Assembly: GCF_000282495.1 (NCBI RefSeq)
Contig: NZ_AKJE01000061.1
Span: forward strand, 1 to 47,118
Length of the DNA: 47,118 nucleotides
Source of the DNA: Pseudomonas sp. GM79
GTDB lineage: Bacteria; Pseudomonadota; Gammaproteobacteria; Pseudomonadales; Pseudomonadaceae
Direction: 5' to 3'
The notes under the pieces are model-generated. The model was not told the origin of the DNA. It saw only the letters and a program-made list of their open reading frames with translations, and searched no databases. Position 1 is the first letter of the stretch. Every line of letters begins with the position of its first letter. Positions 7,432 through 15,408 of the stretch are shown here, piece by piece. A program made the translations under genes and the position numbers.

Positions 7432-10284
7432 TCAAGCGTAGCTTTCGATCGACGGGCAGGCGCAGACCAGGTTGCGATCGCCGAAGACGTTGTCGACGCG
7501 ACCAACCGGTGGCCAGTACTTGCCTTCGATCAGCGACGCAACCGGGTACACCGCTTGCTCGCGGCTGTACGGGTGAGTCCACTCGCCGACGATTTCTGCG
7601 GCGGTGTGTGGCGCGTTTTTCAGCGGGTTGTCGTCCTTGTCCAGCGTGCCGTTTTCCACCGCGCGGATTTCTTCGCGGATGCGGATCATGGCGTCGCAGA
7701 AGCGGTCCAGTTCTTCCTTGGATTCGCTTTCGGTCGGCTCGATCATCAACGTGCCGGCCACCGGGAACGACATGGTCGGGGCGTGGAAGCCGAAGTCGAT
7801 CAGGCGCTTGGCGACGTCATCGACACTGATGCCGCTGCTGTCTTTCAACGGACGCAGGTCGAGGATGCATTCGTGCGCCACCAGACCGTTGCTGCCGGTG
7901 TACAGCACTGGGTAATGCTCTTCGAGGCGACGGGAAATGTAGTTGGCATTCAGGATCGCCAGTTGCGAAGCACGCTTGAGACCCGCGCCACCCATCATTC
8001 GAATGTACATCCAAGTGATCGGCAGAATGCTCGCGCTGCCGAACGGTGCCGCGCAGACCGCGCCTTCCTTGCGTTCCATCTGGGCGTGGCCCGGCAGGAA
8101 CGGCGTCAGGTGCGACTTGACGCCAATCGGGCCGACGCCCGGGCCGCCACCGCCGTGTGGGATGCAGAAGGTTTTGTGCAGGTTCAGGTGGGACACGTCG
8201 CCGCCGAACTTGCCCGGTGCGCAGAGGCCGACCATGGCGTTCATATTGGCGCCGTCGATGTACACCTGGCCGCCGTTGTCGTGAATGATGCCGCAGATTT
8301 CGCGGATGCCTTCTTCGAACACGCCATGGGTCGACGGGTAGGTGATCATCAGTGCAGCGAGATGTTCGCGGTGCTCGATGGCCTTGGCGCGCAGGTCTTC
8401 GATGTCGACGTTGCCGCGGGCATCGCACGCGGTCACGACCACGCGCATACCGGCCATGTTAGCGGTGGCCGGGTTGGTGCCGTGAGCGGACGAGGGGATC
8501 AGGCAGATGTCGCGACGGTCTTCGCCACGGCTCTGGTGGTAGGCACGGATCGCCAAGAGACCTGCGTATTCACCCTGGGAGCCGGCGTTCGGTTGCAAAG
8601 AGATCGAGTCGTAACCGGTGGCGGCGCAGAGCATCGCTTCCAGTTCATCGGTCAGTTGCTGATAGCCGGCGCTTTGCTCGGCCGGAGCGAACGGGTGCAA
8701 GGCACCGAATTCAGCCCAGGTCACCGGGATCATTTCGCTGGCGGCGTTGAGTTTCATGGTGCACGAACCCAGCGGGATCATGGTGCGATCCAGGGCCAGG
8801 TCCTTGTCGGCGAGCTTGCGCAGGTAGCGCATCAGCTCGGTTTCCGAGTGATAACGGTTGAACACCGGGTGGCTGAGGATCGGCGACTGGCGAACCAGCG
8901 CGGCCGGGATGCGGCTTTCGACCGAGGCGGCGAGGGCGGCGAAGTCCGGCAGGGTTTTGCCGTCGGCCAGCACGCTCCACAGGGTTTCAATGTCAGCCTG
9001 GCTGGTGGTTTCGTCCAGGGACAGGCCCAGGCGCTCGCCATCGACTACACGCAGGTTGATGCGCTGGGCGCGAGCCTTGTCGTGCAGGGCGGCAGTGCTG
9101 GCGCCGGTGGTCAGGGTCAGGGTGTCGAAGAAGTTTTCTTGCTCGACGCTCAGACCCAATGCGCTCAAGCCTTTGGCGAGGATCGCGGTCAGGTGATGAA
9201 TGCGCTGGGCGATCTGCGTCAGGCCTTTCGGGCCGTGGTACACGGCGTACATGCTGGCGATGTTGGCCAGCAGTACTTGAGCGGTGCAGATGTTGCTGGT
9301 GGCTTTCTCGCGGCGGATATGTTGCTCGCGGGTCTGCATGGCCAGGCGCAGGGCCGGCTTGCCGAAACGGTCCACGGAAACGCCGACCAGACGGCCCGGC
9401 ATGTCGCGCTTGAACGCATCACGGGTGGAGAAGTAGGCCGCGTGCGGACCACCGAAACCCAACGGCACGCCGAAGCGTTGCGCGCTGCCGATGGCCACGT
9501 CGGCGCCGAATTCGCCTGGCGGAGTCAGCACGGTCAGGGCCAGCAGGTCAGCCGCGACGGCGACCAGCGCATTAGCCGCGTGGAAACGCTCGGTCAGTTC
9601 GCGGTAGTCGAACACGTCACCGTTGCTGGCCGGGTATTGCAGCAAAGCGCCGAAGAATGCGCTGACGTCGCTCAGTTCGCGCTCGTCGCCGACCACCACG
9701 TCGATGCCCAACGGCTCGGCACGGGTGCGCAGCACGTCGAGGGTTTGCGGGTGACAATGAACCGAGGCGAAGAACGCGTGGCTGCCTTTGTTCTTGCTCA
9801 GGCGTTTGCAGAAGGTCATGGCTTCGGCAGCGGCGGTGGCTTCGTCGAGCAGGGAGGCGTTGGCGATCGGCAGGCCGGTCAGGTCGCTGATCAGGGTCTG
9901 GAAGTTCAGCAGCGCTTCGAGACGGCCTTGGGAAATTTCTGGCTGGTACGGGGTGTAAGCGGTGTACCAGGCCGGGTTTTCCAGCAGGTTGCGCAAGATC
10001 GGCGACGGCGTATGAGTGCCGTAGTAGCCCTGACCGATGTAGGTCTTGAACAGCTGGTTTTTGCCGGCGATGGATTTGATCAGCGCCAGGGCATCCGCTT
10101 CACTCAGGCCGTCTTCCAGGCCGAGGACGCTGGTGCCTTTGATGCTATCGGGAATGACGCTGGCGCTCAGGGCTTCCAGGGAGTCGAAACCGAGGCTGTT
10201 GAGCATGGCTTGCTCATCGCCGGCACGCGGGCCGATGTGGCGCGCGATGAATTCGTTGGCAGTGCCGAGATTAATTTGAGTCAT
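7432..10284 (-). CDS. gcvP: Glycine dehydrogenase (decarboxylating) GcvP
   Basis: The pyridoxal-phosphate P protein that decarboxylates glycine and passes the aminomethyl group to lipoyl-GcvH. At 950 residues it is the full-length fused form, with both halves in one chain. The PLP lysine is K704 in NLHKTFCIPHGGGGPGVGPIG. Other markers are FIARHIGPRAGDEQAML at the N terminus, GQGYYGTHTPSPILRNLLENP, and PLGSCTMKLNAASEM. GAGGAG precedes the ATG. It lies 11 bp after gcvH. The long open frame on the opposite strand is a codon-bias shadow. Confidence 0.97.
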   Translation of the reverse strand: MTQINLGTANEFIARHIGPRAGDEQAMLNSLGFDSLEALSASVIPDSIKGTSVLGLEDGLSEADALALIKSIAGKNQLFKTYIGQGYYGTHTPSPILRNLLENPAWYTAYTPYQPEISQGRLEALLNFQTLISDLTGLPIANASLLDEATAAAEAMTFCKRLSKNKGSHAFFASVHCHPQTLDVLRTRAEPLGIDVVVGDERELSDVSAFFGALLQYPASNGDVFDYRELTERFHAANALVAVAADLLALTVLTPPGEFGADVAIGSAQRFGVPLGFGGPHAAYFSTRDAFKRDMPGRLVGVSVDRFGKPALRLAMQTREQHIRREKATSNICTAQVLLANIASMYAVYHGPKGLTQIAQRIHHLTAILAKGLSALGLSVEQENFFDTLTLTTGASTAALHDKARAQRINLRVVDGERLGLSLDETTSQADIETLWSVLADGKTLPDFAALAASVESRIPAALVRQSPILSHPVFNRYHSETELMRYLRKLADKDLALDRTMIPLGSCTMKLNAASEMIPVTWAEFGALHPFAPAEQSAGYQQLTDELEAMLCAATGYDSISLQPNAGSQGEYAGLLAIRAYHQSRGEDRRDICLIPSSAHGTNPATANMAGMRVVVTACDARGNVDIEDLRAKAIEHREHLAALMITYPSTHGVFEEGIREICGIIHDNGGQVYIDGANMNAMVGLCAPGKFGGDVSHLNLHKTFCIPHGGGGPGVGPIGVKSHLTPFLPGHAQMERKEGAVCAAPFGSASILPITWMYIRMMGGAGLKRASQLAILNANYISRRLEEHYPVLYTGSNGLVAHECILDLRPLKDSSGISVDDVAKRLIDFGFHAPTMSFPVAGTLMIEPTESESKEELDRFCDAMIRIREEIRAVENGTLDKDDNPLKNAPHTAAEIVGEWTHPYSREQAVYPVASLIEGKYWPPVGRVDNVFGDRNLVCACPSIESYA

Positions 10285-10295
10285 GTCAGCGCTCC

Positions 10296-10679
10296 TCAGG
10301 CTTCAGCGTTGGCTTTGATCAGACGGTCGTAAGCGTCTTGATCCAGCAGTTGGCCGACAGCCGAGGCGTCGGTTGGCTTGAAGCGGAAGAACCAGCCTTC
10401 GCCCAGCGGATCTTCGTTGACCAGTTCAGGGCTGCTGTCGAGCGCCGGGTTCACTTCCAGCACTTCGCCGTCGAGTGGCATGTACACGCCGCTGGCGGCT
10501 TTTACCGATTCCACGGTGGCGGCTTCAGCGCCTTTGTCGTAGGACTGCAGCTCAGGCAGTTGTACGAAAACCACGTCGCCCAGGGCGTTCTGCGCGAAAG
10601 CGGTGATGCCGACTGTGACGGTGCCGTCAGCTTCGGTGCGCAGCCATTCGTGATCTTCAGTAAAACGCAACTCGCTCAT
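10296..10679 (-). CDS. gcvH: Glycine cleavage system H protein GcvH
   Basis: The lipoyl carrier that shuttles the aminomethyl group between GcvP, GcvT and the Lpd subunit. It has 127 residues. The lipoylated lysine is K60 in the motif ATVESVKAASGVY. It is the first gene of the operon, with TAGGAG before the ATG. A sigma-54 promoter lies about 83-98 bp upstream and GcsR-type operators lie further up, so it is expected to be induced by glycine through GcsR. Confidence 0.96.
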   Translation of the reverse strand: MSELRFTEDHEWLRTEADGTVTVGITAFAQNALGDVVFVQLPELQSYDKGAEAATVESVKAASGVYMPLDGEVLEVNPALDSSPELVNEDPLGEGWFFRFKPTDASAVGQLLDQDAYDRLIKANAEA

Positions 10680-10761
10680 GGAAACTCCTAAGGGGGCCAG
10701 ACTCGTCTGGTGGACGCGATTGAATGCTCATGCCGAGGCAGAGCTGAATGGGTATTCCCTT

Positions 10762-10777
10762 AGCAAAAACACGGCCA
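10762..10777 (-). promoter_or_regulatory. Sigma-54 promoter of the gcvH operon
   Basis: On the minus strand the sequence is TGGCCGTGTTTTTGCT, against the consensus TGGCACG-N4-TTGCA. The invariant GG and GC doublets are at the exact 12-bp spacing. It predicts a transcript start near 10750 and a leader of about 70 nt before gcvH. Confidence 0.75.
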
Positions 10778-10841
10778 ATGTTTTTTAATTGTTATAAATC
10801 AATGGCTTACTTGTTTTTATGAAAGGCGCCAAATGCATGGC

Positions 10842-10859
10842 TGTAGCGAAATCGCTACA
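10842..10859. promoter_or_regulatory. GcsR-type operator, promoter-proximal
   Basis: TGTAGCGAAATCGCTACA is a perfect inverted repeat (7-bp arms, 4-bp centre). It matches the TGTAACG-N4-CGTTCCG type of site reported for the TyrR-like activator GcsR. It lies 65 bp upstream of the sigma-54 element. Confidence 0.7.
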
Positions 10860-10922
10860 GTCGACGGCGAAGAAAAAAGCCTAGATGGATCAAAGCCTTG
10901 CATGGCGGTGATCAAGAGAGAG

Positions 10923-10959
10923 TGTATCGATATCATTCCACTGTAGCGCTTTCAGTACA
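10923..10959. promoter_or_regulatory. Two tandem GcsR-type operators
   Basis: TGTATCGATATCATTCCA (10923-10940) and TGTAGCGCTTTCAGTACA (10942-10959) have the same 7-4-7 layout as the site at 10842 and start 19 bp apart, so they lie on nearly the same helix face. They lie about 145-185 bp upstream of the sigma-54 promoter, in enhancer position. Confidence 0.68.
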
Positions 10960-11004
10960 GATGGAGGTCGTTTCTGGAGAGATTTCAGACAGAATACAAG
11001 ACCT

Positions 11005-11092
11005 GTGGGAGCGGGCTTGCTCGCGAAAGTGGTAGAGCAGGCAACATTGATGTCGACTGACACTCCGCCTTCGCGAGCAAGCCCGCTCCCAC
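11005..11092. repeat. REPIN (88 bp) between gcsR and the gcvH control region
   Basis: An 88-bp inverted REP pair. It lies immediately downstream of the gcsR stop codon and upstream of the operators. Confidence 0.93.
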
Positions 11093-11110
11093 ATTTGACC
11101 GAGTGATGCT

Positions 11111-12619
11111 TTAAGGCTTATTGGGTATGCCGTACTTACGCAATCGATGGGCAATCGCGGTGTGGGAAGTTTGCAGGCGGCTGGCCAGTTGGCGGGTCGA
11201 GGGGTAGCTGACGTAGAGCTTTTCCAGCAGGGTTTTCTCGAACTCTTCCATGGCCTGTTCGAGGCTGTCGACCTCGCTGTCGCTCTGGCGCGCCACGGAG
11301 GTGCCAGCGATGTCGAGGTCGCCGATGTCCACCAGGCTGCTTTCGCAAATCGCCGCGGCGCGGAAGATCACGTTCTGCAATTGCCGCACATTCCCCGGCC
11401 AGCGATTGTCTAGCAGCGCCGGATAAGTGCCCGGCGCCAGGCGACAAACCGGGCGCTGGATCTGCGCGCAGGCCTGCTGCATGAAGTAGCGCGCCAGCAG
11501 CAGAATGTCCTGACCGCGCTCGCGCAGCGGCGGGACTTCGACATTCAGGACGTTGAGGCGATAAAACAGGTCTTCGCGGAAGGCGCCTTCGCTGACCATT
11601 TTTTCCAGATCGCGGTGAGTCGCGCTGAGGATCCGCACATTGACCTTCACTTCGCGATCGCCACCAACCCGTCGGAAGCTGCCATCGTTGAGAAAGCGCA
11701 GCAGTTTCGCCTGCAAGTACGGCGACATTTCACCGATCTCGTCGAGAAATACCGTGCCCTGGTTGGCCAGTTCCATCAGCCCCGGTTTGCCGCCCCGTTG
11801 CGCGCCGGTGAAGGCCCCGGGGGCATAGCCGAACAGCTCGCTTTCGGCGAGGTTTTCCGGGAGTGCCGCGCAGTTCAAGGCCAGGAACGGCGAGCTGTGG
11901 CGAGCGCTGATGGCGTGGCAGGCGCGAGCCACCAGCTCTTTACCGGTGCCGGTTTCGCCCTGGATCAGCAACGGTGCATCGAGGGCTGCGACTCGCTGGG
12001 CGCGTGCCTTGAGCGTACGAATGGCCGGGGATTCGCCGAGCAGCGCGTCGAAGCCTTCGGCATGGTCGTGGTGCAGCGCCGAGAGGCGTTCACCCAAGCG
12101 GTTCGGTTGATACAGGGTCAGCAGCGCACCGGCGTCGGTGATCGGCGTGGCGTCCAGCAGCAGGGTCTGACCGTTGACGGTGATCTCGCGCAGCGGCAGG
12201 CGGAAGCCGTTTTCCAGCAACGTGTCGAGCAGCGCCGGGTCGGCAAACAGCTCGCTGATGCTTTCACCCGCCGGTTCGCGGCCGTACAGGGCGATCAGCG
12301 CCGGGTTGGCCAGCAGCACCTTGCCGGCGCTGTCCAGCGCCAGTACCGGGTCGGTCATGGCGGCGAGCAGTGCATCGAGCTGCAAGTGCCGGCGCTGGCC
12401 GGGAAGGATGTCGACCACCGTCACCGCTTGCACGCCGCGCACGCTGAACAGCGCGTCGCGCAGTTCTTCGAGCACTGCCGGGCTCAAGGTCGGGGCGTCG
12501 ATGTAGACGTTGGGCGGGACCATTTCTACCGCATCCAGATTGAGATTGCGCCCACCGAGCAAGGCCAGGACTTCCTGGGTGATGCCGACGCGGTCGATGA
12601 AACTGACGTGGATACGCAT
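11111..12619 (-). CDS. gcsR: Sigma-54-dependent TyrR-like regulator GcsR
   Basis: Glycine-responsive enhancer-binding protein. The 502 residues show an ACT domain (about 1-70, beginning MRIHVSFIDRVGITQEVL), a PAS domain (about 80-170), and an AAA+ domain. The AAA+ domain has Walker A GETGTGKE at 221-228, the sigma-54 contact loop GAFTGA at 268-273 and Walker B FLDEIGE near 291. A C-terminal TyrR-type helix-turn-helix contains STRQLASRLQTSHTAIAHRL. In P. aeruginosa the orthologue activates the adjacent gcvH2-gcvP2 operon. The adjacent sigma-54 promoter and palindromes support the same role here. The closely related PhhR and TyrR controls of aromatic amino acids are the alternative, but the gene position argues for GcsR. 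The Shine-Dalgarno site is weak. Confidence 0.88.
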   Translation of the reverse strand: MRIHVSFIDRVGITQEVLALLGGRNLNLDAVEMVPPNVYIDAPTLSPAVLEELRDALFSVRGVQAVTVVDILPGQRRHLQLDALLAAMTDPVLALDSAGKVLLANPALIALYGREPAGESISELFADPALLDTLLENGFRLPLREITVNGQTLLLDATPITDAGALLTLYQPNRLGERLSALHHDHAEGFDALLGESPAIRTLKARAQRVAALDAPLLIQGETGTGKELVARACHAISARHSSPFLALNCAALPENLAESELFGYAPGAFTGAQRGGKPGLMELANQGTVFLDEIGEMSPYLQAKLLRFLNDGSFRRVGGDREVKVNVRILSATHRDLEKMVSEGAFREDLFYRLNVLNVEVPPLRERGQDILLLARYFMQQACAQIQRPVCRLAPGTYPALLDNRWPGNVRQLQNVIFRAAAICESSLVDIGDLDIAGTSVARQSDSEVDSLEQAMEEFEKTLLEKLYVSYPSTRQLASRLQTSHTAIAHRLRKYGIPNKP

Positions 12620-12718
12620 GGGGCGGTTGGGTTCTGGAATGCGGAGGGTGGCAAGTATGCCTTGGGGCGGGCCAATGGTGAAATCCTGCGCAGGACTTCA
12701 GGGCTCCACCGAACCAAT

Positions 12719-12806
12719 GTGGGAGCGGGCTTGCTCGCGAAAGCGGTACAGCAGGCAACATTTATGTCGACTGACACTCCGCCTTCGCGAGCAAGCCCGC
12801 TCCCAC
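12719..12806. repeat. REPIN (88 bp) upstream of gcsR
   Basis: An 88-bp inverted REP pair lying between the DUF5064 gene and gcsR. Confidence 0.93.
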
Positions 12807-12835
12807 AGGTACAGCGTTCATCCGGGGGAATAGGG

Positions 12836-13198
12836 TTATTCGAAGTTCTCGAGGTTTACCGGGTCGCCGGATTTCATATCCAACTTCTGCCGGATGTCTT
12901 CAAACATTAAATCGTAATGCTTGTGAACCGAGCCGATCTGGCTGTGTGTCTTGGGAATTCCGTACTTCTCGGCGATTTTCGTCACGTTGTTGGCGAAGTT
13001 GTAAGCCTCCTCCTTGGGCAGAAAGAAGGTCTCCGTCATGTCCTTTCCCTGCATGCTGCCGTGCAGGGTGAACAGTATCCCTTTGCCTTTCTTGGGATCC
13101 TGCGTGACCTCATAGTCGAGGTGCACGTTGTAGCTGACATCATCCTTGGTCAGCGCGTGACGCTCGATGTGTAATTTGCCCGGCTCGAACGTTGCCAT
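12836..13198 (-). CDS. DUF5064 family protein
   Basis: A 120-residue, highly charged soluble protein of unknown function, beginning MATFEPGKLHIERHALTKDD. I recognise it as a Pseudomonas-typical small family (DUF5064) that accompanies the arginine deiminase genes in other pseudomonads. It has no signal peptide and no membrane segment. GGAGAG precedes the ATG. It starts only 12 bp after arcC on the same strand, so it is very likely the last gene of the arc operon. A role in the deiminase pathway is inferred only from position. Confidence 0.8.
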   Translation of the reverse strand: MATFEPGKLHIERHALTKDDVSYNVHLDYEVTQDPKKGKGILFTLHGSMQGKDMTETFFLPKEEAYNFANNVTKIAEKYGIPKTHSQIGSVHKHYDLMFEDIRQKLDMKSGDPVNLENFE

Positions 13199-13210
13199 TG
13201 ACGTCTCTCC

Positions 13211-14140
13211 TTATAAATAAGTAATGCCAGGTTTCGTCGTGCTGATACGCGTGCCGGCCTTGCCCTGGACGATCGCTTCGATGTCCGAGAGTGAACCGAT
13301 CACCGCGGTTTTTCCAGTATGGCGGGCGAACTCGCAGGCCGCCTGGACCTTTGGTCCCATGGAGCCAGCCGCGAAGCCGAGTTTTTCCATTTCATCGGGG
13401 TGGGCCTGGGCAATGGCTTTCTGGGTGGGTTTGCCGAAGTCGATGAACGCCGCATTGACGTCGGTGGCGATCACCAACAGATCGCTTTCAAGCTGTTCGG
13501 CCAGCAGCGCCGAGCACAGGTCTTTGTCGATCACCGCTTCCACGCCCTGCAGTTTGCCACTGGCGCCGTACATTGTCGGGATACCGCCACCGCCCGCGCA
13601 AATCACGATGCTGCCTTTTTCCAGCAACCACTTGATCGGGCGGATTTCGAAGATGCGTTTCGGTCTCGGGCTGGCCACTACGCGGCGGAATTTGTCGCCG
13701 TCCGGCGCAATCGCCCAGCCTTTCTCGGCAGCGAGTTTTTCTGCTTCGGCCTTGGTATAGACCGGGCCGATGGGTTTGCTGGGGGCCTGGAACGCTGGGT
13801 CGTTGGCGTCGACTTCGACCTGGGTCAGCAGGGTGGCGAACGGGACTTCGAAGTCCAGCAGGTTACCCAGTTCCTGTTCGATGATGTAGCCGATCATGCC
13901 TTCGGTTTCGGCACCGAGCACGTCCAGCGGGTAAGCGGAAACCTGGGTGTAGGCCGCCGCTTGCAGCGACAGCAGGCCGACCTGCGGACCATTGCCGTGG
14001 GCGATCACCAGTTGGTTGCCGGGATGGACCTTGGCGATCTGTTCGGTAGCGATCCGGATGTTGGTGCGCTGGTTGTCCGCGGTCATGGGTTCACCCCGGC
14101 GGAGCAGGGCGTTACCGCCCAGAGCAACGACGATACGCAT
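13211..14140 (-). CDS. arcC: Carbamate kinase ArcC
   Basis: Last enzyme of the arginine deiminase pathway: carbamoyl phosphate plus ADP gives ATP, ammonia and CO2. The protein has 309 residues. Amino-acid-kinase fold motifs are MRIVVALGGNALLRRGEPM at the N terminus, VIAHGNGPQVGLL, the segment VICAGGGGIPTMY, and the ADP-side loop VIDKDLCSALLA. AAGGA precedes the ATG. It is separated from arcB by about 190 bp containing a REPIN, which may alter relative mRNA levels. Confidence 0.96.
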   Translation of the reverse strand: MRIVVALGGNALLRRGEPMTADNQRTNIRIATEQIAKVHPGNQLVIAHGNGPQVGLLSLQAAAYTQVSAYPLDVLGAETEGMIGYIIEQELGNLLDFEVPFATLLTQVEVDANDPAFQAPSKPIGPVYTKAEAEKLAAEKGWAIAPDGDKFRRVVASPRPKRIFEIRPIKWLLEKGSIVICAGGGGIPTMYGASGKLQGVEAVIDKDLCSALLAEQLESDLLVIATDVNAAFIDFGKPTQKAIAQAHPDEMEKLGFAAGSMGPKVQAACEFARHTGKTAVIGSLSDIEAIVQGKAGTRISTTKPGITYL

Positions 14141-14202
14141 AATGCAGTCCTTCTAAACAGAGGTTGCGGGCGATTCGATCTCCCTGTGGGAACCGGGATT
14201 GT

Positions 14203-14290
14203 GTGGGAGCGGGCTTGCTCGCGAAGGCGTCGTGTCAGTCGACATCAATGTTGCCTGTTACACCGCTTTCGCGAGCAAGCCCGCTCCCAC
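14203..14290. repeat. REPIN (88 bp) between arcB and arcC
   Basis: An 88-bp inverted REP pair lying inside the arc operon. Confidence 0.93.
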
Positions 14291-14328
14291 ATTGACCGTG
14301 TTTCGTCAGGAGTGACCGAGCCGGTCCT

Positions 14329-15339
14329 TTAAATATCCGCCAGCGCCGACACCAGAATCGCCTTGATGGTGTGCATGCGGTTTTCCGCTTGCTCGAAGGC
14401 GATGTTGGCCGGCGATTCGAAGACGTCTTCCGTCACTTCGACGCCGTTGGCCAGATGCGGATAGCGCGCGGCAATGTCTTTGCCGACCTTGGTTTCGCTG
14501 TTGTGGAACGCCGGCAGGCAGTGCATGAATTTCACCCGTGGGTTGCCCGAGGCCTTCATCATCTCGGCGTTGACCTGGTAGGGCAGCAGTTGCTCGATGC
14601 GTTCGTCCCACGCCTCCACCGGCTCGCCCATCGACACCCAGATGTCGGTGTGGATGAAGTCCACGTCCTTGACCGCTTCCTTCGGGTCTTCGGTGATGGT
14701 GATGCGCGCGCCGCTTTCCTCGGCGAAGGCTTTGCACTGATCGATGAAGTCCTGATGTGGCCACAGCGCTTTCGGCGCGGCGATGCGCACGTCCATGCCG
14801 AGTTTGGCGCCGATCATCAACAGCGAATTGCCCATGTTGTAGCGGGCATCGCCGAGGTAGGCGTAGCTGATGTCGTGCAGCGGCTTGTCGCTGTGTTCAC
14901 GCATGGTCAGGGTGTCGGCGATCATTTGCGTCGGGTGGAATTCAGCGGTCAAACCGTTGAACACCGGCACGCCGGCGAACTTGGCCAGTTCTTCGACGAT
15001 TTCCTGTTCGAAGCCGCGGTACTCGATGGCATCGAACATCCGCCCCAGCACGCGGGCGGTGTCTTTCATGCTTTCCTTGTGGCCGATCTGCGACGACACC
15101 GGGTCGATGTAGGTGACGTGGGCGCCCTGGTCATGGGCCGCGACTTCGAAGGCGCAGCGGGTGCGGGTCGAGGTTTTTTCGAAGATCAGCGCGATGTTCT
15201 TGCCTTGCAGGTGTGGACGCTCGGTGCCGGTGTACTTGGCGCGCTTGAGGTCACGGGACAGGTCCAGCAGGTAATTGAGCTCGCGAGTGGTGTGGTGCAT
15301 CAAACTCAGCAGGCTGCGGTTGCGCATGTTGAAAGCCAT
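14329..15339 (-). CDS. arcB: Ornithine carbamoyltransferase, catabolic (ArcB)
   Basis: Phosphorolysis of citrulline to ornithine and carbamoyl phosphate. The 336 residues equal the catabolic enzyme of P. aeruginosa. The carbamoyl-phosphate site is EKTSTRTRCAFEVAAHDQGA, the ornithine/citrulline site is FMHCLPAFHN, and FNGLTAEFHPTQ is also conserved. AAGGAGATCC precedes the ATG. Its position between arcA and arcC marks it as the catabolic rather than the biosynthetic (argF) enzyme. Confidence 0.95.
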   Translation of the reverse strand: MAFNMRNRSLLSLMHHTTRELNYLLDLSRDLKRAKYTGTERPHLQGKNIALIFEKTSTRTRCAFEVAAHDQGAHVTYIDPVSSQIGHKESMKDTARVLGRMFDAIEYRGFEQEIVEELAKFAGVPVFNGLTAEFHPTQMIADTLTMREHSDKPLHDISYAYLGDARYNMGNSLLMIGAKLGMDVRIAAPKALWPHQDFIDQCKAFAEESGARITITEDPKEAVKDVDFIHTDIWVSMGEPVEAWDERIEQLLPYQVNAEMMKASGNPRVKFMHCLPAFHNSETKVGKDIAARYPHLANGVEVTEDVFESPANIAFEQAENRMHTIKAILVSALADI

Positions 15340-15408
15340 GATTGGATCTCCTTGGGTATCGGTTATCCCCCGGGCCGCGCTGGATAAGCGGCGGCCAGGG
15401 TTTGAAAG

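Noticed and set aside
7555..10332. A 925-codon open frame on the strand opposite gcvP
   Set aside because: It mirrors gcvP across its whole length, has no recognisable domain, and arises from GC-rich codon bias. gcvP has an intact PLP lysine motif and ribosome site.
10680..10980. Glycine riboswitch before gcvH
   Set aside because: I looked for tandem aptamer-like hairpins in the leader. The predicted leader is only about 70 nt and the upstream palindromes fit protein operators.
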